A stretch of DNA of 64,000 bases. It comes from Streptococcus suis (lineage in GTDB: Bacteria > Bacillota > Bacilli > Lactobacillales > Streptococcaceae). The notes below the pieces were generated by a model. The model worked only from the letters and a program-made list of their open reading frames with translations, was not told the origin of the DNA and made no database searches. Below are positions 18,900 through 27,832 of this stretch, piece after piece. The DNA lies in assembly GCF_016775005.1 (NCBI RefSeq), contig NZ_JAEUXI010000004.1:206297-270296 (forward strand). Direction: 5' to 3'. How positions within the stretch are numbered: the first letter of the stretch is position 1; the number at the start of each line of letters is the position of its first letter. The position numbers and the translations under genes were made by a program.

Positions 18900-19566
18900 G
18901 GATTTCTTTTGCTTTTTCTGAGATAAATGCTACAACGCCTTCGATAGAAACACCTGTTGTATCAAAGGTAATGGCATCATCTGCAGCTTTCAGGGGAGAA
19001 ACTGCCCGATTAGAATCTTTATAGTCCCGAGCCGCAATCTCCTCTTTCAAGGTTTCCAAGTCTGTCTCGATACCACGTTCCGTATTTTCCTTAAAACGCC
19101 GAAGAGCACGCTCTTCAACAGAGGCAATAAGGAATATTTTGAGTTCCGCCTGTGGTAAAACAACTGTTCCAATATCGCGACCATCCATCACGATCCCACC
19201 AGCCTTTGCAATCTCCTGCTGCAAGGCAACTAGTTTCTCACGAACAGGCGCAAGCGCTGAAACCCAAGATACATTGTTGGTCACATCGTTGTCACGAATA
19301 GCCAAGCTAACATCTCGTTGACCGAGAAAGACGCGCTGTTGACCATCCTGATTCCGATCAAACGAAATCGGCTCCTGATCAACAAGTTCCAAGAGTTGAC
19401 CAACCTGATCTTCTGCCAATTGGTGCTCCAATGCCAACAAAGTAACCGCACGGTACATGGCACCAGTATCAAGATAGGTATAACCAAACTGTTTGGCAAT
19501 AATTTTCGCGACTGTTGACTTACCACTCGAAGCTGGTCCGTCAATTGCAATTTGAATCGATTTCAT
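18889..19566 (-). CDS. cmk: Cytidylate kinase
   Basis: Phosphorylates CMP and dCMP to the diphosphates. 225 residues. P-loop [12 protein letters not shown] at 9-20, [12 protein letters not shown] near 31, [12 protein letters not shown] near 127 and the lid region [10 protein letters not shown] near 155 are all typical. Lies 9 nt downstream of the LysM gene, and its 3' end contains the -35 of the infC promoter. Confidence 0.95.
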   Translation of the reverse strand: MKSIQIAIDGPASSGKSTVAKIIAKQFGYTYLDTGAMYRAVTLLALEHQLAEDQVGQLLELVDQEPISFDRNQDGQQRVFLGQRDVSLAIRDNDVTNNVSWVSALAPVREKLVALQQEIAKAGGIVMDGRDIGTVVLPQAELKIFLIASVEERALRRFKENTERGIETDLETLKEEIAARDYKDSNRAVSPLKAADDAITFDTTGVSIEGVVAFISEKAKEILDK

Positions 19567-19575
19567 CGTACTCCT

Positions 19576-20088
19576 TTATTTGATCCGAACAACATCACCC
19601 GGATGAGCTAGCCAAGAACCAGTGGTCATCTTTTCAGGGTTCAAACTTTCTAACTGGGCAATCGAGATACCTGCACGTGCTGCAATAGATCCTACACCTT
19701 CGCCAGCTTGAACAGTCAATGTCGAACCATCTCCTGTATCTGTCAAAGTCGAGCTACTTGATGAAGCAGTTGTTTCCATGCTAGAAACTTCAGTCGACTC
19801 TTCTGTACTCGTACTTGATTCTATCGAAGTTGATGAAGAGCTGGACTCAGTTGTAGAACTTACTACTGCGCTACTTGCACTTGCATTATAAAATCCTTCT
19901 GTTGAGTTTGTATTGCTACCACCCATCGACAAATACAAGGCAGTGATTATAATGGCCAATACGATAATCGCGAAAATGACGGCTAAAATTGTAAAAATCT
20001 TCGAACTAGAATAGCCCTTCATCACGCGACTCTTACGACTGGTTTCAGTTGCTTCATAAATTTCTTCATTCCATGGTTCTTGAGACAT
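19576..20088 (-). CDS. Membrane-anchored LysM domain protein
   Basis: 170 residues: a cytoplasmic N-terminus of about 30 residues, one membrane helix (about 31-53, IFTILAVIFAIIVLAIIITA), a Ser/Thr/Glu-rich low-complexity stalk (about 58-120), and a C-terminal LysM motif (TVQAGEGVGSIAARAGISIA, to the end) that should bind peptidoglycan outside. Upstream of cmk as in other streptococci. No catalytic domain, so probably a structural or septal wall-binding factor (inference). TATAAT at 20111-20116 and AAGGAG give it its own expression signals. Confidence 0.83.
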   Translation of the reverse strand: MSQEPWNEEIYEATETSRKSRVMKGYSSSKIFTILAVIFAIIVLAIIITALYLSMGGSNTNSTEGFYNASASSAVVSSTTESSSSSTSIESSTSTEESTEVSSMETTASSSSSTLTDTGDGSTLTVQAGEGVGSIAARAGISIAQLESLNPEKMTTGSWLAHPGDVVRIK

Positions 20089-20099
20089 AATGCTTCTCC

Positions 20100-20128
20100 T
20101 TGTCTTTTTTATTATAAATCGTTAAAAT
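20100..20128 (+). promoter_or_regulatory. Promoter giving a leaderless ferredoxin transcript
   Basis: TTGTCT (20100-20105), 17-nt spacer, TAAAAT (20123-20128). The A of the ferredoxin ATG (20135) is the seventh base after the -10. The ferredoxin start has no usable Shine-Dalgarno sequence (only AGG two bases before ATG). Confidence 0.6.
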
Positions 20129-20134
20129 ATAGGT

Positions 20135-20332
20135 ATGAAAATTCAATTAATTCCAGAAAAATGTATCGCTTGCGGCCTCTGCCAAACCATCTCAAATGAA
20201 TTTGACTACGACGATGACGGAATTGTCCTTTTAGCATCCGCCCCAGCATCCCTAGAAAAAGAATTTCCAAACCAAGCAGAATTATTACTTGCAGCCAAAT
20301 CCTGTCCAACCAAAGCCATTTTAGCGGACTGA
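20135..20332 (+). CDS. fer: Small [4Fe-4S] ferredoxin
   Basis: 65 residues, acidic. CIACGLC at residues 10-16 with a further Cys in SCP near 56 makes a single-cluster 4Fe-4S ferredoxin, as found in most streptococci divergent from the LysM-cmk pair. Electron carrier in the cytosol; the partner is not evident. The 3' end overlaps the convergent EbsA-like gene by 12 bp. Confidence 0.88.
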   Translation: MKIQLIPEKCIACGLCQTISNEFDYDDDGIVLLASAPASLEKEFPNQAELLLAAKSCPTKAILAD

Positions 20333-20809
20333 TTTGGCTTTTTCTGAATAATACACTTCAAAATAGTCTTGTTTTTTCAAATGGTCAACCAACTCCACTT
20401 CCCCCCGGAAGTGAGTATGACGGGCCAAATCATTAATAAAATATTTCTTGGGCCATTTTCGCATACAGAAAGACAAGCCCGACGGATAATCACTAGAGTA
20501 GAGCGTGATCGAAAGAACCGATACCTCTACTTTTTCTATACTAGCAATCGCAATACGACTTTTCCGAAAAGTATTTGCAGAAGCAATTCTCAAATCTCCC
20601 TCTTCCAAGACGAAATAGCGATGAAAACCCACTCCAAACAAAACGATAAATATCAAGAAGAGGATAAAAATCACATTTGGAATCCGAGCTTTTTCATACA
20701 AAAGCGACAACCCAATAAATACTGGCGCCACAGCCATTGACCAATAAATCACAGCCCAGGCCAACTCCGGCTGCCAATGGTAGCGAACCTTACCAAAGAT
20801 TTTAATCAT
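20321..20809 (-). CDS. EbsA-like membrane protein
   Basis: 162 residues with two membrane helices near residues 15-35 and 45-65 and a cytoplasmic or external C-terminal domain of about 95 residues. The opening MIKIFGKVRYHWQPELAW and the position next to ferredoxin match the streptococcal EbsA family (named from an enterococcal surface-exclusion-linked gene and often labelled pore-forming). Its biochemical role is unclear. AAGGTGG and a TGC-TAAAAT box precede it. Convergent with ferredoxin, with overlapping 3' ends. Confidence 0.6.
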   Translation of the reverse strand: MIKIFGKVRYHWQPELAWAVIYWSMAVAPVFIGLSLLYEKARIPNVIFILFLIFIVLFGVGFHRYFVLEEGDLRIASANTFRKSRIAIASIEKVEVSVLSITLYSSDYPSGLSFCMRKWPKKYFINDLARHTHFRGEVELVDHLKKQDYFEVYYSEKAKSVR

Positions 20810-21118
20810 AGTACCACCTTCATATTATTTTAGCATAAAAAGAAATATTTTCATACGAAAAATTCAGTCTTTTTATAGAACAATTGGATTTTTGGTAGAA
20901 AAAACTTTCTAAAGCATTCCTTCCCTCATAAAATTAATAACTTCAAATACCACTTTTGTACAGTTTACCAAATAAAAGCAATAGCCGCACAACAGAATTT
21001 TTTGAAAAATTTCCATATTTGTTATTTGTTGCTTTTTGAGAGTAAAAAACTCCCTCGCTAATATACTCACATTAGAAAAACTCCTATGGAGATAACACGA
21101 GAATCAAGGAGGTGAGTC

Positions 21119-22063
21119 TTGAACTTATTAATTGAAAAGCGAAGATTCTATCCAAAATTTCCTCAGAATTAGAGACAAAGAATCACCATTGATGAATATA
21201 GCATGAGCACTCATTCACTTGGATTACATTGACTATCACCTAGAATCCGCTAGCTTCGCGCTACTTATTCTCCTCCAAAAGCATCTATTCAAATGTAAAG
21301 AATGAAGAAAAATAAATTTAATTGTACAAGGTTTCAACTCCCTAGATATCATCAATCTCCCTGATAGAAGAGCCAAATTAATTAGCTGAAACCACTCTCT
21401 AAACCCTACTAAAAAGGTAAGAAATAGAGCAAAGTCAGAATTTTGCACCTACTACAAATTGGATAAATAACCATCACCTAACACTAAAGTTATTCTACAC
21501 CGTTTCCACATCGTGTAGAATCTCAGTCACGTTAACCGTATTCGGATCAAAATCTTGAATCAATTCGATAAAAATCTCACGAATATAACACTTAAACTTT
21601 AATACAATGGGATTGCCACAAGCACAGTAATAGACAATTTTATCGTTCTATGTTGCGAGTGCACTTGAAATCCTAGAAAATCTCTACTCCTCTTCAGATG
21701 AGTTTCAATAGTATTAAGAACGTTGCCAGTTACACTTATTTCATTACCAAGAAAAGAAATCAAAACACTTCTTTTCCATCATCGAACAGAAAATGACCTT
21801 GGTTAATTCTATATTTCAGAAGATATTTAAGACATTTCTATCTATGGGATAAAGACAAGATTTAAAACTCCATTGAATTCCCTAATATCAACACAAAATT
21901 ATATGCTACTAACAGCCTTATCAAAGTCTTTAAACACAATGCCTATAGTTTCAGTAAATTCCAAAAGTGTAAAAAACGGATTTTGATTGCCCCAACTATT
22001 AAAAAGAGAAGACCAAATGGGTCCTCTCAAAATGTTAAGTTTTGCTTATCTAATTACAGTTGA
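21119..22063 (+). pseudogene. Decayed ISL3-family transposase
   Basis: No intact frame spans this stretch, but translated plus-strand fragments in order match an ISL3 transposase: a TTG start behind AAGGAGGTGA (21106-21115), HLFKCKE (zinc-binding N-domain, near 21275), SPNTKVILHRFHIV then a stop (DDE region near 21474-21520, the catalytic Asp now His), KSHEYN, HSNRQFYRSMLRVHLKS, LFHYQEKKSKHFFSIIEQKM, and the C-terminal YATNSLIKVFKHNAYSFSKF ... KKRILIA near 21902-21990. Several stops and frameshifts and at least one internal deletion make it dead. I could not identify intact terminal inverted repeats. Sequence from 20810 to 21118 holds no other feature I can support. Confidence 0.82.
22001..22028 (-). 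terminator. Probable terminator of the glycan operon
   Basis: On the minus strand GAGAGGACC-CATTT-GGTCTTCTC is followed by TTTTT. It lies within the 3' part of the dead transposase, about 115 nt after the last glycosyltransferase stop. Confidence 0.65.
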
Positions 22064-22142
22064 TAGAGAGCGTTAATTGACTTTGGAATGTTTTTTCAAT
22101 ATACTTCATTATTTGGTTATTCCAGAACATCTTTTTATTCCT

Positions 22143-23288
22143 TCATCGCATACCTTTCAATATACTCTCCACGTGCTTAGCTGTTTGTGTCCAAGTAAAA
22201 TTCTCTAAAATCCGTTTATGGATATTAACTTGTAAAGCTAGCCTTTTAGTCTCATCAGTTACCAAATCCTTCAAAGCCTCTGCTAAAGATTGCACATTTT
22301 CTTCAATGATAACTCCCAAATCATCGCAATTGATGACTTCGATAGTTCCACCCCTATCAGTAGCAATTATGGCAGAACTTAACATACCAGCTTCTAGGAT
22401 AGAAGTCGGTAATCCTTCTGGATACATTGACGGATAGACAAAAATATCCGTCTGCGCCATCAAAGACATAGTGTCCTTAAAATCACATTTCCCAAGAAAA
22501 CGAATACGGTCTGATTCATATTGTGCTATCAACTCCTCAAACAAGGGACCGTCTCCAGCGATATTCAACTTAACTGTATCCGGAAACTGATTAAGTTCGA
22601 AAGCTTCCAAAAGAACTTCTATTCCTTTTTCTTTAAGCAAGCGTCCAGCATAAGTGACAAAAATTTCATCCTCAGACTTGTCCAGCAAATAACTTTCTGA
22701 AAAATTAAGAGCAAGGTCAGCTGACACCGAATTATAAATCACCCCTTCAGCTTCTATCCCAAAATGCATCAACCATTGAGTAGAGCGCTCTGAAACTGCA
22801 TAAAAATACTTGGTCAATTGTTTCACATAGGCAGTTAGCACATGCTCATAGATAGCACCAAAGAAATCAAGAAAACGGTTATTTACCGTAAAATGACTCG
22901 ATCCATGTTCAATGACTAAGCTAGGAATACCGCTCTTTTTAGCAAAACGAAGTCCCGCAAGAGTTGTGAGGTGAAATCGGGTATTGCAGATAACATAGTC
23001 AATCTCTTCCTCTGACAAAGCAGTCATCAACTGGCGATAGGTAGCGTTAATATCTAAAATAGGATAACGTTGCTTGAAAAGTTTCTTAACAGGTAGGCGA
23101 TAAATCACACGGCCGTCAAGCATTTCCTCCCTGTCAGCTAAACTCTCATCATGCTTACTAGTCACCATGATGATGCGGTATCCCATCTTTGTCAGTTCCT
23201 CCGTCAACTTATCAGTATAACGCTCAATACCTCCTAAAAAAGGCAGATAGTACCCTGAAAAAAAAACAATTGTTTTTTGGTTAGACAT
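22143..23288 (-). CDS. Glycosyltransferase family 4 (GT-B)
   Basis: 381 residues from ATG 23288 (AAAGG 9 nt upstream); an in-frame TTG at 23297 is less likely. The N-terminus FFSGYYLPFLGGIERYTDKL is the GT4 acceptor-side glycine loop, and the C-terminal domain has VTYAGRLLKEKGIEVLLEAF near 215 and FVYPSMYPEGLPTSILEAG near 290, where the EGLPTSILEA motif binds the nucleotide sugar. Last gene of the rhamnose-glycan operon, overlapping the GT2 gene before it. Acceptor and sugar are unknown. Confidence 0.82.
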   Translation of the reverse strand: MSNQKTIVFFSGYYLPFLGGIERYTDKLTEELTKMGYRIIMVTSKHDESLADREEMLDGRVIYRLPVKKLFKQRYPILDINATYRQLMTALSEEEIDYVICNTRFHLTTLAGLRFAKKSGIPSLVIEHGSSHFTVNNRFLDFFGAIYEHVLTAYVKQLTKYFYAVSERSTQWLMHFGIEAEGVIYNSVSADLALNFSESYLLDKSEDEIFVTYAGRLLKEKGIEVLLEAFELNQFPDTVKLNIAGDGPLFEELIAQYESDRIRFLGKCDFKDTMSLMAQTDIFVYPSMYPEGLPTSILEAGMLSSAIIATDRGGTIEVINCDDLGVIIEENVQSLAEALKDLVTDETKRLALQVNIHKRILENFTWTQTAKHVESILKGMR

Positions 23289-24111
23289 TTTTTTCAACCT
23301 TTACTTTTAAACCGTCAATCAAACCACGAACCATAGCTGACAATTTTTGCCATTTCTGATTTTCATAAAGAAAAATTTTAATAAACTCATCACGGCATTG
23401 AACTAAAAAAGATTTTGTTGTAGCATTTTTCCCATATTTTTTATATAAATAAACACTATTTCTAACGCGATAATATTTTCGAAGTGCAGAGTGATTAGAG
23501 GTATAGGCTGTTCTACCTAAGAAATTTATTTTCTTAGCTTCACCTATTTCATGGATAAATCCAATTTGATTGACCCTATAAACTTTATAACCAAGACGTT
23601 GAAACTCAAAGTTAATATCGTAATCCACCATATCAATAAACATCCATTCATCAAAACGCTTGGAGATTTCAAAAACTGACGTTTTCATCAAGGCAGCCGA
23701 GGTGATCACACATGAAACCTCCTCAAATTTATCACTATAGATTCTTGAATCTTCCTGATTCAAATCTCGATATAAACAGGATAATGTTCCTACTTGAGGT
23801 AAATCCAAATATGGCATATAAATCTGCATTAAATCATCATTAATAACCGTATCTTGATCCAAAGTCAAAAACCAATTGTAATGATTATCAATAGCATATT
23901 GACCGATAATATTTAAAGCAGCGGCAATCCCCTTGTTCGAGTGCAAAGGAATGACTTCCACTTCCGAAAAAGTAGTCTGGAGGAGTGATAGATTATCTGA
24001 ACCATTATCGACAATAACTAATTTATCAACTTGAGAAATGACTGCTTCTACATTTTTTCTCAGACGCTCCATTTCAGGATTAAAGGTCACAATTCCTGCC
24101 AAAAATTTCAT
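23281..24111 (-). CDS. Glycosyltransferase family 2, rhamnosyltransferase-like
   Basis: 276 residues. KFLAGIVTFNPEMERL at the start, IVDNGSDN near 33, LTLDQDTVI near 80 (the DxD position is DQD), and a late HEIGE segment near 185. The layout matches RfbF/RgpF-type rhamnosyltransferases. Start overlaps the flippase stop by 4 nt (ATGA). Part of the operon that builds the cell-wall rhamnose glycan; dTDP-rhamnose as donor is inference from the neighbouring rfb genes. Confidence 0.78.
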   Translation of the reverse strand: MKFLAGIVTFNPEMERLRKNVEAVISQVDKLVIVDNGSDNLSLLQTTFSEVEVIPLHSNKGIAAALNIIGQYAIDNHYNWFLTLDQDTVINDDLMQIYMPYLDLPQVGTLSCLYRDLNQEDSRIYSDKFEEVSCVITSAALMKTSVFEISKRFDEWMFIDMVDYDINFEFQRLGYKVYRVNQIGFIHEIGEAKKINFLGRTAYTSNHSALRKYYRVRNSVYLYKKYGKNATTKSFLVQCRDEFIKIFLYENQKWQKLSAMVRGLIDGLKVKVEKNV

Positions 24112-25520
24112 CGTTTAAAATCCTTTACTAACGTAATAACTGGTGCTTTTAATAGAAGCACCATACATATATAAATTGTAGCACCTAGAACCGCTTGTAA
24201 GGTATAGTGCAATAGATTGACAGACATATGACTATTCAAATAGTGAACAACACCCATTGTTACAAATGCGGATAGACTGTATTTCCACATACCATTTGTC
24301 AATTCTCTGAAACTAAAGACATCTCTGAGGGAATAAGCTTGATAACCAGACACAACTAACTCAGTGAGAACTGTTGAAATTACTGCACCCATGGCGCTCA
24401 TTCTTGGAATCAAAATTATATTTAAAATAATATTTGTCACCAATCCTGCAACAGCCGAAATGGTATAGTCTTTAGTTCTCTTGGAAGCTAGGAGATATTG
24501 TGTCCCTAAAGCATTTCCGTAAGAAATGAGAATAATCATTAATGATTGAACTTGCATCAAAGAAGCAACAGGACCGTATTCATTACCAAAAAAGTACGTA
24601 GCAAAAGTCCCAGAAACAGCTACTAATCCTGCAATCAAGAGCATTGAAATCGCATTACTAAGGTCAATCAACTTCAGCAAAAGACTTCTGGCATCCTCTC
24701 TTTTATTTTCCGAAAAGAGTGCTGATAATCGAGGAAGAAAAACTCCACCAATAGAAGCTACCAAAGTGAACATAATTCTCACAATCTTATCTGACTGATC
24801 AAAATATCCTGCACTGACGACAGTATCCATCAAACCTAACATACTTTTATTGAGAGATAAATAAATTTGCATGGTAATTTGAGGCAAGAAAAGACCTAAG
24901 GTTGGTAGGAAGTGTCTCCATATATTGAGTTCCCTCGGCGGAAGCCATATAACCTCTGTCTTTAGATAAGGCCACACTGTTAAATTTCCTAGAACAGTAG
25001 AACCAGCAATTAAAGCCATGTAAATCCAGAGATCTTCTGCGGTCTTAACAAGTAAGAAAGTCAGAACCACTGTCGTTAGTCTAACAATTGTATTTCTAAC
25101 AACAATTCTCTTGAAATCTTCCCGACCAGTGTAATACCAGGAAATATCCGTTGCAACAGATAAAAGATTAAGTCCTTGAATAAGAAAATAAAATTTCCAT
25201 TTGTTACTAGCTATAACCAATACTAGAAACACCAGACTAGAGGCTGCAGTTGAGGCAAATTTTAGAAAAACCAATTCCCAAAAAACTCTGCTACGCTTCT
25301 CTCTATCTCTTTGAACATACGCAATTTCACGATTCCCATAAAGGCCAACTCCAAGCGCTGCAGCCAATGTAAAATAAGTAACTATGGATCCAGTATATGC
25401 ATTGATTCCAATTCCTTCTGGAGATAGAACTCTTGCAACATAAGGTGTTGTAATCAGTGGCAATAATAATGCCAAAATTTGATATGAGGCATTATAAATT
25501 ATATTTTTAACTAATTTCAT
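24108..25520 (-). CDS. Polysaccharide flippase (Wzx / RfbX-like, PST family)
   Basis: 470 residues with about 12-14 membrane helices, beginning KLVKNIIYNASYQILALLLP and LITTPYVARVLSPEGIGINA, the typical opening of O-antigen repeat-unit flippases. It would move the undecaprenol-linked glycan or a lipid-linked sub-unit to the outside. S. mutans-type rhamnan loci use an ABC exporter (RgpC/D) instead, which is absent here. Follows the DUF2142 gene by 2 nt. Confidence 0.85.
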   Translation of the reverse strand: MKLVKNIIYNASYQILALLLPLITTPYVARVLSPEGIGINAYTGSIVTYFTLAAALGVGLYGNREIAYVQRDREKRSRVFWELVFLKFASTAASSLVFLVLVIASNKWKFYFLIQGLNLLSVATDISWYYTGREDFKRIVVRNTIVRLTTVVLTFLLVKTAEDLWIYMALIAGSTVLGNLTVWPYLKTEVIWLPPRELNIWRHFLPTLGLFLPQITMQIYLSLNKSMLGLMDTVVSAGYFDQSDKIVRIMFTLVASIGGVFLPRLSALFSENKREDARSLLLKLIDLSNAISMLLIAGLVAVSGTFATYFFGNEYGPVASLMQVQSLMIILISYGNALGTQYLLASKRTKDYTISAVAGLVTNIILNIILIPRMSAMGAVISTVLTELVVSGYQAYSLRDVFSFRELTNGMWKYSLSAFVTMGVVHYLNSHMSVNLLHYTLQAVLGATIYICMVLLLKAPVITLVKDFKR

Positions 25521-25522
25521 AC

Positions 25523-26875
25523 TTACCTCATTATAAGTCCAATGGTCGTATCAAAAATCAATAAGACATTTGAAACAATAACCAATAGGGTCACAAAGAC
25601 CGGTACAACCTGACGTGCCGAACGATTTAATTGTGGCATCACAGCCGACCCCAACAACTGCAAGAGTAACAAGGTTGGTGTGAAATAGCGACCTTGAACT
25701 CCTTCAATATAACTCGTTCTAGCACCGTTATAGCCAAGCATTGTGTAATAAACACCTAAAACACCTATCGTAAAGAATAAAAAGGCAACATATCCTAGGT
25801 ACTTAATTTTAACAAATTTTTGTTCTGAAAAAATAACAAGAAAAATCATTAAATACCAGACAGCTGATACCCAAATCGGTATATAGTTCTGGCTAGGATA
25901 TGGAGCTGCTAACCAAGAGGTGATATCATTGGAAAGTAAATCAAGACCTGCATAATTGTAACCAAAAGTCATCAAATAGCGTTGAATAACGTAAAATAAA
26001 CCGCCATGATTCCGTGTTAGAAAAATAGCCACAATAAAGCCTATTCCTAATACTGCCAAAGTTGAAAAAACAATATTTCGTTTACGAAAAACTATTTTTT
26101 GTCCTGACTGTATGATTTTCTGACGGATTTTATCAAACGATTCCGTAAAACTCAATTCTAAAATCGGCCACAAAGCAATTAGAAGCCAATAGTTCCATTT
26201 GGAAGCTGTAATAATAAAGAAACTGCCCAATAAAAATTTGTTGCGATTCTGACGAGTAATTCTCTGTTCAGCTATAGTATTGAAGACCACCATCAAGAGA
26301 AATGCAACCGCAACATATCCTGTAGAATCATAGGAAAGACTTGCAAAAGAGTTTAATGCCACAGGACTTAAGAAAATAGCAAAATAAATCAATTTCCCAA
26401 ATTTGGCTTTTTTTATAATGAGACCTATTAGTATACTATTCACTATCACAGATAAAAGCCTAGCTACAGTAATCATAACTCCCATAGAAGGGTATATGTA
26501 TTTACCGATAAGAAGTCCAATCCCCGGCACAAAGTGCCCCCAGAAAGTAAAGTCAAGATAGCTGTATCTAATGTCACGTGGCATATCGCTATCTTCTATA
26601 AAGACTGCTTTATTCAGGTAGTACTTTTCAAAACGCGTTCCATTTTTATAAGAACTCCCCTGTCTTGCCATACCAGAGTCAATCCTATACTCTCCGTATC
26701 TTGAAGTATCAATAATATTATTAACAACTTTCCCTGAAACTGCCAAATGATATTGTCCATCTGGTTCATTAAAAAAGGGCATGAAAAGGCTGAAAATGGT
26801 ACCTATGGTCAAAGCCAAAACCAGATATGTTTTATGAATATGCTTTGGTTCAAAGACCTGCATCAATTTTTTCAT
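25523..26875 (-). CDS. DUF2142 polytopic membrane protein
   Basis: 450 residues with around ten membrane helices. An extracytoplasmic loop after helix 1 carries FNEPDGQYHLAVSG (DUF2142 proteins have PPDExxHF here), and SPVALNSFASLSYDSTGY near 185 matches the second conserved block. The fold resembles GT-C membrane transferases, so it may add a sugar from a lipid carrier outside the cell; the DPM1-like gene in this operon could supply that lipid-linked sugar (inference). No other candidate polymerase is visible in the cluster. Confidence 0.68.
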   Translation of the reverse strand: MKKLMQVFEPKHIHKTYLVLALTIGTIFSLFMPFFNEPDGQYHLAVSGKVVNNIIDTSRYGEYRIDSGMARQGSSYKNGTRFEKYYLNKAVFIEDSDMPRDIRYSYLDFTFWGHFVPGIGLLIGKYIYPSMGVMITVARLLSVIVNSILIGLIIKKAKFGKLIYFAIFLSPVALNSFASLSYDSTGYVAVAFLLMVVFNTIAEQRITRQNRNKFLLGSFFIITASKWNYWLLIALWPILELSFTESFDKIRQKIIQSGQKIVFRKRNIVFSTLAVLGIGFIVAIFLTRNHGGLFYVIQRYLMTFGYNYAGLDLLSNDITSWLAAPYPSQNYIPIWVSAVWYLMIFLVIFSEQKFVKIKYLGYVAFLFFTIGVLGVYYTMLGYNGARTSYIEGVQGRYFTPTLLLLQLLGSAVMPQLNRSARQVVPVFVTLLVIVSNVLLIFDTTIGLIMR

Positions 26876-26887
26876 TCTAACTCCATA

Positions 26888-27826
26888 TTATTTTTTAAAT
26901 AAGAAAATAGCATCGCGTAAGCGATTTGTCAGACTGTCGTAATAGTTTCCATCCGTCACCATCTGTGTTAAAGTTGCAAAAAATTTCTTCTGCTTTGCAT
27001 TTGTCAAGCGTCTACGGTTAAAATCCAAATAGGCTTGTGCCCTGGATAAAGCTAAGCTTTTTTTTTCTTTTAGGACTGAGACAAGTACTTGATAATAACT
27101 TTTTACAATATGAAGCTCAGCGATATGTCTGTCATAATTACTATGTAGACCAAGAATATTTCCACTAGCATTTCCACCGTGACGAATATGAAGTCCAACC
27201 GGTTGATTCAGATTATAACCTGTTTCCAAAATCCCTGAGATACCAGCCATTAAATTATCATGTGAGGTTATCAACTCTTCGGTATAGTATTTAACAACAA
27301 TATCAAGAAAAGTTTTTCGGAGACAAAAAGTCCAACCCTGACGGTAATTATGATAAGAAAAATCTTTTGGATATTGTGAAAGTTTGTTTTCCCTATCAAC
27401 AAATTCAAAATTTTTAGGGACAGTTGCCTCTTGTCCAGTAATTTCAATATCAATATCTGAACTTAATAAGTCAATGTCTGCACGTTCTTCCATGACTGTA
27501 ACTTGTCGTTCATTTTTGTCTAAATACCATATATCGTCCTGATCTGAGAAAAAAACATAGTCAACATCATAGACAACAATATCTAGCATCAACTGACGAA
27601 AATTTCGGCGCCAACCTAAATTGAAGTTATTTTTCTGAATTGACCAACCTGATAAATTATATCTCTGAATATAATTTTTTACCACTTCTACCGTGTCGTC
27701 TGTCGAACAATCGTCCCGCATTAAGACATAATCTGGAGCCAGAGTTTGCTTGCGTATTGAATCTAATTGTTTCTCAATAAACTGACTGCCATTATAGGTA
27801 GCCATCAAAACTGCTGTTTTTACCAT
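26888..27826 (-). CDS. Glycosyltransferase family 2 (second of a tandem pair)
   Basis: 312 residues. KTAVLMATYNGSQFIEKQLD at 3-22, MRDDCSTDDTVEVV near 36, and FFSDQDDIWYLDK near 92 (DQDD donor/metal site). The first ~135 residues are nearly identical to the gene 7 nt upstream, while the rest has diverged strongly. Similar to RgpB-type enzymes that add rhamnose. Ends with FLFKK shared in type with its partner. Confidence 0.82.
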   Translation of the reverse strand: MVKTAVLMATYNGSQFIEKQLDSIRKQTLAPDYVLMRDDCSTDDTVEVVKNYIQRYNLSGWSIQKNNFNLGWRRNFRQLMLDIVVYDVDYVFFSDQDDIWYLDKNERQVTVMEERADIDLLSSDIDIEITGQEATVPKNFEFVDRENKLSQYPKDFSYHNYRQGWTFCLRKTFLDIVVKYYTEELITSHDNLMAGISGILETGYNLNQPVGLHIRHGGNASGNILGLHSNYDRHIAELHIVKSYYQVLVSVLKEKKSLALSRAQAYLDFNRRRLTNAKQKKFFATLTQMVTDGNYYDSLTNRLRDAIFLFKK

Positions 27827-27832
27827 AATTCC

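Noticed and set aside
21236..21448. 70-residue minus-strand frame in the 20.8-22.1 kb gap
   Set aside because: It is antisense to the ISL3 transposase remains and has no start signals.
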